Assembly (NCBI RefSeq): GCF_019966545.1
Contig: NZ_JAIMIC010000001.1
Location: 1-64,000, forward strand
Length of the DNA: 64,000 nucleotides
From: Heliomarina baculiformis
Lineage (GTDB): Bacteria > Pseudomonadota > Alphaproteobacteria > Rhodobacterales > Rhodobacteraceae
Direction of reading: 5' to 3'
The number at the start of each line of letters is the position of its first letter. Position 1 is the first letter of the stretch. Shown here in pieces: positions 34,739 through 42,769 of this stretch. The notes beneath the pieces were generated by a model, which was not told where the DNA came from, did no database searches, and saw nothing but the letters and a program-made list of their open reading frames with translations. Position numbers and translations under genes: made by a program.

Positions 34739-36411
34739 ATTGCCCTCGCTTTCCGCACCGGATTTGCTTTCATCCGAGCGCCCTGCGCGACAGCCAGAAC
34801 AGACGCTGCCGCCGCATCGATGCGGCCGAGAGACCGGCCTTTCACCAATTTATGGTTCCCGGCGTCATCGATGATGGTGATCGCGTCCCCGAAGGCGAAG
34901 CGCAGCAGAAGGGACGGCCGCGCCTTGACGTGACCCTCGAACAGAGCGCGGCGGAAGCGTTCCACATCCTCGCTGCCGTCCTTCCAGCCGAAACCACGCC
35001 AGATAAAGGGAACGTGGCTCAGTCCCGCCGCCCTCAGCGTCTCGATGAACTCGGCTTCGCGGAAGCGGTCGCCGACGATGCACTCCGGCACGATGCCGTC
35101 GAGATGCGCCACGATCTGAGCCAGCCATGGGCCTGTCGGAACGGTGGCCGTGCCCATGACGGACAGCTCGCCCCGTTCCTGCATCTGGCAGTAGCGATCC
35201 GAGACGCCATCCGCGTCGCCGCGATCCGCTAGAGACGGCGTAGATGGGAAGGTTCCCAAGGCTTCGAGCCTTCCGGTTTCGGGCCAATAGAACGCTGCTG
35301 CCGACATGCTGCGCGATCCGCCGAGATCCACGCCGAGAATGCACGGGCCGTCGCGCTCGGGAAGATCGTCCGATGACACTTCGGCCGCCATCCACTCGTC
35401 GACAGTAACCAGAACCGAACGATTGTCCGTCGAGACACGTTCGTTGCGGTTGAGGTTTCGGAAACTCGTGAGGGCAGAACCGCCACGGGCAATCGCCCGC
35501 TGTGCCTGTGACTGAAGCCATTCGGGGGTGGAGCCGATGCCCTGCGCCGATCCGGGGTTTGCCATCAGCAGGCTTTCCATGTCGTCGGCAGGCAGACCGA
35601 ACGGCGGGCGATGCTCTTGAACGTAGGTTCCGGGGGGCGGCTCATCGAGCCAGCGAGAAAAGGTGTTGGCGTCGTCTGGGGCAGAGGTGGAAATGATCAG
35701 CGCCCGGCCGTCCCGTTTCCCAAGGCCGGAGAGGATTGCGTTTTCGAGGCTGTCGCCCTTCTCACGTTCCCACGCCGCGCGCTCATCCATGATTGCCAGT
35801 GTCGGAGCGCCGCCAAGAATGGACTTGCCATCGGCCGCGATCACGCGGGCAAGCCCGCCGCCGTTGCCCTCGAACTCGACTTCGAGCTTGGAGCCGCGCC
35901 GAATATAGAACAGGCCTTGGTCGGCCTCCGGCAAACCCTGAATGAAACCTAGAAGAAAGTTGAAGGCGATCTTTGCCTGATCCCGGTTTCGTGCAGCGAT
36001 GATGATTTCGCGCTTGGGCTGGGGCTTCTCCTGTAGCGCCCCGACCAGCTCACCCAATGCAAGCCCAGCCGATAGGGCCGTTTTGGCATTGCCGCGCCCG
36101 ATGGAAAGCACCCCGACCATGACTTTCTTGGCCAAAGCGCCTTTTACGAATTTCTTCTAGAAATCCGCCAGTTTCAGCGGTTTTCCGGCATTTTTGCCCT
36201 CGGGAATATGCAACAGAGCCAGAAACTGCCGGGCGCGTACTGTCTCCGATTTTCCCCCGATTTTTTCGAGGAGAGAGAAAGCAACAGTTGGTGGCGCGGT
36301 CCTGCCCCCCTTTGAGACGGGGGCATTGGGACCAGATCCGAAGAGGTCGGCCTGCCCTGTCTCTCTGTTCGTCCGCATCGCTTGTCCTCTCGCGCGTATC
36401 ACTTCGTTCAT
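34729..36411 (-). pseudogene. Large terminase with in-frame amber codon
   Basis: The full frame of 561 codons (ATG 36411 to TGA 34729) encodes a phage terminase large subunit. A TAG at 36157-36159 interrupts it after ...KLADF; the reading continues in the same frame with KKFVKGALAKKVMVGVLSIGRG. A CAG-to-TAG change is the simplest cause, as family members have a Gln or similar there. After the stop come a Walker A-like GRGNAKT, a Walker B LAIMDE, and the nuclease motifs VDLGGS and VGDRFRE. A TTG start downstream of the stop (36135) could yield a protein lacking its first 92 residues but keeping the ATPase core. Confidence 0.85.
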
Positions 36412-36771
36412 CTGTCTCTCTGTGCCCTCTGCTTACTGGTGAGGGTTCGCTGTGACGGTCGGAAAGCGGGTTACCGTGGCAGGGGATGAAACCCCGCCTC
36501 CCGCCCCGACCGCCGCGATCTTGCCTGCTCACCGGAGCCGGGCCGCCGCTTAGGCCAGATCTGCCTTTCCCTCGGCTCGATCCGCTCTCCCATGTTCACC
36601 GCCTTGAGGGTGGCAGTGGGGCCTTAGGGCGTGGAGAGACCGCACGACGCGGAATAGCTGCCCTTGTGCTGTGGCCCGTTTCCCGGTAGCACTGTGATGC
36701 GTCATCCCCGGCTAACCCGTAAAAGCCAGATGCCGCACAGGCCCGCCGTGTCACCGGCGGGCTTACTTATT
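36412..36771. other. Gap in head module, no small terminase found
   Basis: About 360 bases between the small protein and the large terminase. In other head modules the small terminase would be here. I find no open frame longer than about 40 codons on the coding strand that could be one, so it is either absent or degenerate; the region may hold a packaging (cos) site. A GC-rich hairpin (GCCCGCCG / CGGCGGGC) is at about 36741-36762. Confidence 0.6.
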
Positions 36772-37002
36772 TCACCTCTCGATTAGTTCGACCTCCTGCT
36801 CGGGAGTGGTGCCCAGCTCGGACACGAGACGGCGCATGATCTGCGACTGCTTGGCAGACGGCCGCCACGCGGCTCGCTTCCCGTGCCTGGCAATCGACCG
36901 CACAAAGCCTTTGAGCCAATCGTCGGAGCTGTCGCCCATGACCCGGCGCATAACGAGCGGCCAGCGGTAGGTGAGGATCTCGTCAAGCTCTCGCTCGGTC
37001 AT
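36772..37002 (-). CDS. Small hypothetical head-module protein
   Basis: A 76-residue basic helical protein (MTERELDEILTYRWPLVMRR). Its ATG overlaps the connector stop (ATGA), so it is translated with it. Not identified. Confidence 0.55.
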   Translation of the reverse strand: MTERELDEILTYRWPLVMRRVMGDSSDDWLKGFVRSIARHGKRAAWRPSAKQSQIMRRLVSELGTTPEQEVELIER

Positions 37003-37553
37003 ACCTGCACCCCCCGATACTTGGCCGCGATGCGCATAAGGTGCGGCGACATGGAATGAAGCCGTTTGTCAGGCTCTCCCCTGACCAAGAACAGCAAAGC
37101 CGCTTGATCCATGATCGCTTGCTGCAAGTCTCTCGGGATGGCCGTCACGTCATCGCCAAACCCGGCCAGATACTCGATGCTGATCCTCGACGGACGCAGA
37201 TCGAAAAGCCCGTGCTTCCACTGGATGTAAGGCCGGTTCCCGCCCAGGAACTCGAAGTCGGTGTAGGCCTCGCCATCAATCGTCACAGTGGGTGTATTGC
37301 CGTCATCGGCGGGGCCGATAGGCAAGCGAAGCCCGACATCCAGCTTGGGATCGAAGATGGTGACCCGAATGGACTGAGTGAGCAGTGCCAGTTGGCCGAT
37401 CTGCTCGATCTCGCTGGCCGCTGTCCAGGCGATATTTTCGATGACCGAATCTTGTTCGGTCTCGTCGTCTTCCAAGCGGAGAACTTGGCGCGTCAGCTCC
37501 AGATCAAACGGCGGGTTTTCGGAGACCGGATCTCGATGTGTCAGCATCTTCAT
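36999..37553 (-). CDS. Head-tail connector protein (gp6-like)
   Basis: A 184-residue protein that resembles the gp6-like head-tail connector family: the N-terminal (PFDLELTRQVLRLEDDETEQD) and the central KHGLFDLRPSRISIEYLAGFGDD and C-terminal AALLFLVRGEPDK segments fit. It overlaps its neighbours by 4 bases at both ends. It completes the capsid side for a tail supplied by a helper. Confidence 0.8.
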   Translation of the reverse strand: MKMLTHRDPVSENPPFDLELTRQVLRLEDDETEQDSVIENIAWTAASEIEQIGQLALLTQSIRVTIFDPKLDVGLRLPIGPADDGNTPTVTIDGEAYTDFEFLGGNRPYIQWKHGLFDLRPSRISIEYLAGFGDDVTAIPRDLQQAIMDQAALLFLVRGEPDKRLHSMSPHLMRIAAKYRGVQV

Positions 37554-37921
37554 AGGGCGATCTCCACTTCGGAGATATGCCGACGGAATGCCATCTGATC
37601 GGTGACTGGTAACGCCTCATAGGCCGCCAAGGCGTGGGCTTTCAGTTCTGATCTGCTGGCGAAGTTGGCCCACGACCGCGCGTCTTCCATGCCTCCGAAA
37701 AACGACGCAGACGGCGATCCTGCGCCACTGATTGCGGCATCAGCCGCAAGTTCCGCCTTTGACGGTGAAAGTGATTTTAGCGCGGCAAACGCTAAGGCTG
37801 CGCGCTCAGTCTCGCTCAGTCGAACGGTCGCGACGGCACTGAATGCGAACCATGCATCGAAGTCGCCAAGCGTAAGGCTGTAGCCCAGCATCTTCGACAT
37901 GCGCTTGTGCGCCGTCTGCAT
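37550..37921 (-). CDS. Hypothetical protein at the start of the head module
   Basis: A 123-residue helical protein starting MQTAHKRM at 37921. The open frame continues farther upstream past the right attachment site (38047-38059), so the longer version is excluded because it would run out of the element. Unknown function; first gene of the head-module operon. Confidence 0.5.
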   Translation of the reverse strand: MQTAHKRMSKMLGYSLTLGDFDAWFAFSAVATVRLSETERAALAFAALKSLSPSKAELAADAAISGAGSPSASFFGGMEDARSWANFASRSELKAHALAAYEALPVTDQMAFRRHISEVEIAL

Positions 37922-38046
37922 GTGGTCGCCAAGCCGGAAACGCGTTTTACAGTGAAGTGCTTTGTTCTCCGCCCGTTCACCATTTGTCGTATTTTCGCTG
38001 TAAAACGCATGTCCTTGATAAGTTAAAGAACCTGCCGATTGCAGTG

Positions 38047-38059
38047 GAAGCCTGCACTT
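38047..38059. repeat. Right attachment site candidate (attR)
   Basis: GAAGCCTGCACTT, identical to 27837-27849 in ssrA. The chromosomal sequence from here to sspB is the expected original downstream flank of ssrA. Confidence 0.65.
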
Positions 38060-38269
38060 TCCTCCTCCACATTCCAGAAAGACACGGCAGGGATCGCTGC
38101 CAATTGCTCGCCCCGCCACAGACCTGTAACAAGGCGTTTCGAACAGATTCTGCTTTTAACGACTGCCGCTATGCTACTGAAATCCCTATAGTTGAATTTC
38201 TCCACAGACCGGCCTTTCGTTTCTCTCAGAATCTTCTATGTTTGAGTTACTTTGTTCAGGACACGCTCA

Positions 38270-38755
38270 ATGGCGCACGGAATAGACTATGGAAACCTGA
38301 TGCACACCGCGATGCGCGGACTGATAAAAACAGTCCTCGCCAAGGTGGCGGACCTCGGCGAACTGCCCGGCCAGCATCATTTTTTCATAACCTTCGACAC
38401 GTCTCACCCGGATGCGGAACTGGCCGACTGGCTGGCCGATCGCTACCCCGGCGAGATGACTGTTGTCGTGCAGCACTGGTTCGACAATCTGGACGTGGGC
38501 GATGACGGATTCGCAGTGACGCTGAATTTCGGCAACCAGCCCGAACCGCTGTACATTCCCTATGACGCGATCAAGACGTTCGTCGATCCGTCAGTGGAAT
38601 TCGGCCTGCGCTTTGAATCGCCCGAGGACGAGGAAATCGACGAGGACGATCTTCCGCCCGACCCGATCAATACCGATCATGCCCGTGAAAAACCTGAAGA
38701 ATCCGAGAAGTCGGATGCCGAGATCGTCTCGCTCGACAGCTTCCGCAAGCACTGA
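38270..38755 (+). CDS. sspB: SspB, ClpXP adaptor for ssrA-tagged proteins
   Basis: A 161-residue protein with the SspB beta-sheet domain (FITFDTSHPD, MTVVVQHWFDNLDV, AVTLNFGNQPEPLYIPYDAI) and an acidic tail ending in IVSLDSFRKH, which is the ClpX-binding end. The start MAHGIDYGNLMH is the typical alphaproteobacterial one, and the ATG at 38270 is chosen for this. It binds the N-terminal part of the ssrA tag and delivers it to ClpXP. Its neighbour before integration would have been ssrA, which makes tag and adaptor genes adjacent. Confidence 0.93.
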   Translation: MAHGIDYGNLMHTAMRGLIKTVLAKVADLGELPGQHHFFITFDTSHPDAELADWLADRYPGEMTVVVQHWFDNLDVGDDGFAVTLNFGNQPEPLYIPYDAIKTFVDPSVEFGLRFESPEDEEIDEDDLPPDPINTDHAREKPEESEKSDAEIVSLDSFRKH

Positions 38756-38766
38756 ATTTCGGCGTT

Positions 38767-39303
38767 CTACTGCCGTTTGAGATGCGTGCTGACCGCCGGT
38801 TTGGCGTCTTCGCTGTTCAGCCTGCTGAATTCAAGATCCAGCCCGCCCTCGGCCAGCGACCTGTCGAACTGCTGGATTTCATACCCCCCATCCGCCGTCA
38901 CATAGAGTGAAAACACGGTCAGCGTGTCGTCGACGATCCGCGCCCAGACATAGGGAAGCCCCTTCATCGGGTCGAGCTGGACCTCGTGGCCAAAGACGTT
39001 CTTGGTCATCGCCGCCGCATAAACCCCGTCGCGATCGCTCGGTTGGAACTCGATGTGATAGGATTTCTGCGTGGCCTTATCGCTGCGAAACGTGGTCGAA
39101 CTCCAGTCGATGGAAAAGCCTTCCTTGGTCTCGCGGATCGCAACACTCATGTCCCGGTCGACCAGGGAACCATCATAGGTCTCCACCTCGGCCGAGCCGG
39201 AATAGTCGCCTACAAACGGGGTGATAGCCGATTCCGCCATCGCAGCAGTGGCAAGGAATGCGGTCGCGAAACTGGCCAGCAGGCTTACGGCAATCGGGCG
39301 CAT
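38767..39303 (-). CDS. Secreted hypothetical protein
   Basis: A 178-residue protein with a clear signal peptide (MRPIAVSLLASFATAFLATA, cut after AMA). The mature part has a beta-rich pattern (SGSAEVETYDG, DRDMSVAIRE) similar to lipid-binding or lipocalin-like periplasmic proteins, but no family is recognised. It is convergent with sspB with 12 bases between. Confidence 0.7.
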   Translation of the reverse strand: MRPIAVSLLASFATAFLATAAMAESAITPFVGDYSGSAEVETYDGSLVDRDMSVAIRETKEGFSIDWSSTTFRSDKATQKSYHIEFQPSDRDGVYAAAMTKNVFGHEVQLDPMKGLPYVWARIVDDTLTVFSLYVTADGGYEIQQFDRSLAEGGLDLEFSRLNSEDAKPAVSTHLKRQ

Positions 39304-39498
39304 GTCGGGGATCCTGTTCTGGAAAGCCATCATAATCTTTCAACATAGATAGATTATGCACCGGTACAATGCCTGCAGGGCGGCCATTCTCCTGTACCCG
39401 ATCACGTCTTGGCCATATGGTCTGGCCGAGCTCAGCAATTGCGTCACGGGCACCGTCCCGCTAAAGCGCAAGGCAAGACATGCAAGACGGAGAGAGAG

Positions 39499-40893
39499 AT
39501 GTCCGATACCCGCACCGAAACCGACAGTTTTGGCCCGCTCGAAGTCCCGGCGGACAAGTACTGGGGTGCCCAGACCCAACGCTCGATCATGAATTTCCCG
39601 ATCGGCTGGGAAAAACAGCCCGTACCGATCATCCGCGCCCTTGGCGTGGTGAAAAAAGCCTGCGCGATGGCGAACAAGGACTCCGGCGCACTTGATGCGA
39701 AACTGGCCGACGCGATCATCGCCGCCGCGGGCGAAGTCATCGACGGCAAGTTCGACGACAACTTTCCGCTCGTCGTCTGGCAGACCGGTTCGGGCACCCA
39801 GTCGAACATGAACGCGAACGAGGTGATCTCGAACCGCGCGATTGAAATGCTGGGTGGCAAGCTGGCCTCAAAAGATCCGGTTCACCCGAACGATCACTGC
39901 AACATGGGCCAGTCGTCGAACGACACCTTCCCCACCGCCATGCACGTGGCCATCGGGATGCAGGCCCGTGACGTGCTGCTCCCGGGGCTGAAAAAGCTGC
40001 ACGAGGCGCTGGTCGCGAAATCGGAATCCTTCAAGGACATCATCAAGATCGGCCGCACCCATACGCAGGACGCGACCCCGCTCACGCTCGGACAGGAATT
40101 TTCCGGCTACGCCCATCAGGTCGCCAAGGGGATCGAACGGGTCGAGGCCTGCTTGCCCGACATCTACGAACTGGCGCAGGGCGGCACCGCCGTCGGCACC
40201 GGGCTGAACACGAAAAAGGGCTGGGGCGAAACCGTCGCCGCGAACATGGCCGAGATCACCGGCCTGCCCTTTGTCACCGCGCCCAACAAGTTCGAGGCAC
40301 TGGCCGCCCATGACGCGATGGTCATGTTCTCGGGTGCGCTCAAGACGGTCGCCGCTTCTCTCTTCAAGATCGCCAACGACATCCGCCTGCTGGGTTCCGG
40401 CCCGCGTTCGGGTCTGGGCGAGCTGATCCTGCCCGAGAATGAGCCCGGCTCCTCGATCATGCCGGGTAAGGTCAACCCGACACAGGCCGAGGCGCTGACC
40501 ATGGTCTGTGCCCATGTGATGGGCAATGACGCGGCTGTCGGCATGGCGGGTTCGCAAGGTCACTTTGAACTCAACGTCTACAACCCAATGATGAGCTATA
40601 ACGTGCTGCAATCCATGCAGCTTCTGGGCGACAGCGCCTCGGCCTTCACCGACAACATGGTGGTCGGCATCAAAGCGAATGAGGCCCGCATTGAAAAGCT
40701 TATGAAGGAATCGCTGATGCTGGTCACGGCACTGGCCCCCACCATCGGCTATGACAATGCCACCAAGGTCGCCAAGACCGCGCATAAGAACGGAACGACC
40801 CTGCGCGAAGAAGCTATCGCGCTTGGCTTCGTGGACGAGGAAACCTTTGACCGCGTCGTCCGCCCCGAAGACATGATCGGTCCCAAGGACTGA
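39499..40893 (+). CDS. fumC: Fumarate hydratase, class II
   Basis: A 464-residue TCA-cycle enzyme that interconverts fumarate and malate. The family motif [13 protein letters not shown] is present, along with [15 protein letters not shown] and [14 protein letters not shown]. The start [27 protein letters not shown] matches; the ATG at 39499 follows a GGAGAGAGAG RBS. A longer in-frame extension to 39409 is rejected. A strong terminator follows. Confidence 0.96.
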   Translation: MSDTRTETDSFGPLEVPADKYWGAQTQRSIMNFPIGWEKQPVPIIRALGVVKKACAMANKDSGALDAKLADAIIAAAGEVIDGKFDDNFPLVVWQTGSGTQSNMNANEVISNRAIEMLGGKLASKDPVHPNDHCNMGQSSNDTFPTAMHVAIGMQARDVLLPGLKKLHEALVAKSESFKDIIKIGRTHTQDATPLTLGQEFSGYAHQVAKGIERVEACLPDIYELAQGGTAVGTGLNTKKGWGETVAANMAEITGLPFVTAPNKFEALAAHDAMVMFSGALKTVAASLFKIANDIRLLGSGPRSGLGELILPENEPGSSIMPGKVNPTQAEALTMVCAHVMGNDAAVGMAGSQGHFELNVYNPMMSYNVLQSMQLLGDSASAFTDNMVVGIKANEARIEKLMKESLMLVTALAPTIGYDNATKVAKTAHKNGTTLREEAIALGFVDEETFDRVVRPEDMIGPKD

Positions 40894-40914
40894 TCCCGGT
40901 CACATGACACATCA

Positions 40915-40941
40915 CGGGCGGCCCCTTTGGCCGCCCGTTTT
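40915..40941 (+). terminator. Rho-independent terminator of fumC
   Basis: A 9-bp perfect stem (CGGGCGGCC / GGCCGCCCG) with a 5-base loop, followed by TTTT. It lies 22 bases after the stop. Confidence 0.9.
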
Positions 40942-41016
40942 GATTCCCGCCCGCGCTTTCACCCGCGCATTCGTGATCTAGCCGGGTTTGGCAATCCGCA
41001 TCGCTTGCGCCAGATT

Positions 41017-42012
41017 ATGCCCATGATCACAAGACGCTCGCTCCTCGCCGCCTCGACGGCCATGCTCGCCACCGGCGCCCTGACGGGCCGCCCGCGAGCG
41101 CAATCGCTTTCCGATCTCGAAACCGCTGGCGACAGGTTCGACCAGTTGCATTCGCTGCAGGTGATGCAAGGCGACAAGATCCTCTTTGAACGCGCCTTTC
41201 GCGGCCCCGGGCTGGACCGGCTCGCCAATATCAAGAGCTGCTCCAAGAGCATCGTGGCCTTGCTGCTGGGCAGCGCCATCGACTACGGCGCGGTGACGGG
41301 TGTCGAGGCGACGCTGGGTGAGGTCGCACCCGCGCTGATCCCTTCCGGGGCGGATCCGCGCGTGGCCGAGATCACGCTCGAAGACCTCGTGACCCTGCGC
41401 GCCGGGCTGGAGCGCACCTCGGGCGCGAATTACGGCGAATGGGTTTCTTCGCGGAACTGGGTGGCCAATGCCCTCTCTCGCCCCATGGTGGCCCGGCCCG
41501 GTGGGCGGATGCTCTATTCCACAGGATCGACCCATATTCTGGGCGCGGCGCTGGCGGAGGCCACCGGCGACAGCCTGCTTGCGCAGGCCCGGGCAACACT
41601 TGGGCGTCCGCTTGGCATTGAGATTCCGCCCTGGACCCGGGACCCGCAGGGCTACTATCTCGGCGGCAACGAAATGGCGCTGACGCCGCGTGCGATGCTG
41701 CGCATCGCGCAGGTCATGCGCGACGGTGGCCGATACAACGGGGCGCAGGTCATCCCGGAAAGCTGGATGCAGGCCAGCTTGCGCGCCCGCACCCGGTCGC
41801 CCTTCTCTGGCATGGGATATGGCTATGGCTGGTTCCTCACCGACACGGGCTATGTGCTGGCCCGCGGTTATGGCGGTCAGGTTATCGCGGCCCATCCCAA
41901 GCGCGGGCTTGCGGTCGCGCTGACCTCCGACCCGCTGCGCCCTGCCCGTTCCGGCGGGTATTTCGGCGATATCGAGGCCCTACTGAACGGGCCGATCCTT
42001 GCTCTTGCCTGA
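41017..42012 (+). CDS. Secreted serine hydrolase of beta-lactamase fold (class C-like)
   Basis: A 331-residue protein with a twin-arginine-like signal start (MPMITRRSLLAASTAML). The catalytic Ser-x-x-Lys is SCSKS(I), in NIKSCSKSIVALLLG, and the Tyr is in GEWVSS or nearby; it belongs to the beta-lactamase/D-aminopeptidase family (penicillin-binding protein-like). Its natural substrate is unknown: peptidoglycan or another ester/amide. The reading frame upstream to 40927 is ignored because the terminator lies in it. Confidence 0.85.
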   Translation: MPMITRRSLLAASTAMLATGALTGRPRAQSLSDLETAGDRFDQLHSLQVMQGDKILFERAFRGPGLDRLANIKSCSKSIVALLLGSAIDYGAVTGVEATLGEVAPALIPSGADPRVAEITLEDLVTLRAGLERTSGANYGEWVSSRNWVANALSRPMVARPGGRMLYSTGSTHILGAALAEATGDSLLAQARATLGRPLGIEIPPWTRDPQGYYLGGNEMALTPRAMLRIAQVMRDGGRYNGAQVIPESWMQASLRARTRSPFSGMGYGYGWFLTDTGYVLARGYGGQVIAAHPKRGLAVALTSDPLRPARSGGYFGDIEALLNGPILALA

Positions 42013-42033
42013 AAGCGCTGGCAGAGTGAGCGC

Positions 42034-42228
42034 ATGAGCAACGTCGTCAATCTCAACCAGTTCCGCAAGACCAAGGCCCGCAAGGAAAAGAAACAGCGGT
42101 CCGAAGAAAATGTGGCAAAGTACGGCCGGACCAAGGCCGAGCGGCAGGCCGAGGCCGATGCCAGCGAACGTGCGACGCGGCTGCTCGAAGATCACCGGCG
42201 GGAAACGGACGAAAGCGCCGAGGAATGA
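42034..42228 (+). CDS. DUF4169 family protein
   Basis: A 64-residue charged, helical protein (MSNVVNLNQFRKTKARKEKKQRSEE) conserved in Rhodobacteraceae. Function unknown. Its stop overlaps the next start (ATGA), so it is coupled with the ribbon-helix-helix gene. Confidence 0.85.
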   Translation: MSNVVNLNQFRKTKARKEKKQRSEENVAKYGRTKAERQAEADASERATRLLEDHRRETDESAEE

Positions 42229-42446
42229 ACAACCGCCCGGTCAAGCGCTCGCTGACCCTGAAAGGCCACCGCACCAGCGTCTCGCTAGAAGACGATTTCT
42301 GGTCCGCCTTTCGCGAAATTGCTGCCGCCGAGGACAAGCCGATCAACCTGCTGGCCGCCGAGATCGATGCCGAACGCGGGGTCGATTGCGGGCTGGCCTC
42401 GGCGATCCGGCTCTACGTGCTGCGTCACTTCCGAAGCCGCGCTTAA
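42225..42446 (+). CDS. Ribbon-helix-helix domain protein
   Basis: A 73-residue protein with the beta-strand-helix-helix pattern RTSVSLEDDFWSAFREIAAAE of RHH DNA-binding proteins. The family is common in Rhodobacteraceae and may be a transcription regulator. It is coupled with the DUF4169 gene upstream. Confidence 0.85.
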   Translation: MNNRPVKRSLTLKGHRTSVSLEDDFWSAFREIAAAEDKPINLLAAEIDAERGVDCGLASAIRLYVLRHFRSRA

Positions 42447-42481
42447 CCCGATCTTTACGGTTCGCGTGGCACCACGGAGAG

Positions 42482-42709
42482 ATGAGCGAAACTTTGATTC
42501 AAATCGATGCGGATCGCTGGATTTCACAGCTGTTCAGCTCGCAGACCGCCTGCGAGGGCGGCGTGGTCCGGCGACGCACGCGGGATGTGAAGCTCTTCGT
42601 CGGGCTGGACCGACTTCGCCACGAAGTCGACCGGCGCGGGTACCGGGCGGTCGAAAACGGCCGCCATATCGTGATCTTCTGCAATAGCGAGCCGATTACC
42701 CGGCTCTGA
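42482..42709 (+). CDS. Small conserved hypothetical protein
   Basis: A 75-residue protein from ATG 42482 (MSETLIQIDADRWISQLFSS, RBS GGAGAG 7 bases before). Sometimes annotated in databases from neighbourhood as an isomerase-like fragment, but no catalytic motif is visible. It is 35 bases after the RHH gene, so probably in the same operon. Confidence 0.7.
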   Translation: MSETLIQIDADRWISQLFSSQTACEGGVVRRRTRDVKLFVGLDRLRHEVDRRGYRAVENGRHIVIFCNSEPITRL

Positions 42710-42769
42710 CCCGCCGAAGGACCAAATTTCTGAACCAGAAATTTGCCCAGTAATTCCTATTTCCGTGGG

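Larger units (their letters stand above)
27837..38059. mobile_element. Integrated phage satellite candidate (capsid and packaging genes only)
   Basis: The 10.2-kb segment is bounded by a 13-bp direct repeat (GAAGCCTGCACTT at 27837-27849 and 38047-38059) in the 3' part of ssrA. Next to the left end is a tyrosine integrase reading toward it. Inside are an AlpA-like regulator, a divergent repressor region with operators, and a head/packaging module. I see no tail, tape measure, lysis, replication or packaging small-subunit gene. Its content and size fit capsid-forming phage-inducible islands (cf-PICI), in which a helper phage supplies the tail. It may also be a decayed prophage; the large terminase has a nonsense codon. 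Confidence 0.7.

Noticed and set aside
36050-36532. A 160-residue frame that might be a small terminase
   Set aside because: It is a shifted reading of the terminase start; composition is Arg-rich without structure, and it overlaps the real frame.
27837-38059. A gene transfer agent cluster
   Set aside because: It has an integrase, attachment repeats and a regulator pair and lacks the tail genes of the RcGTA type; order differs.
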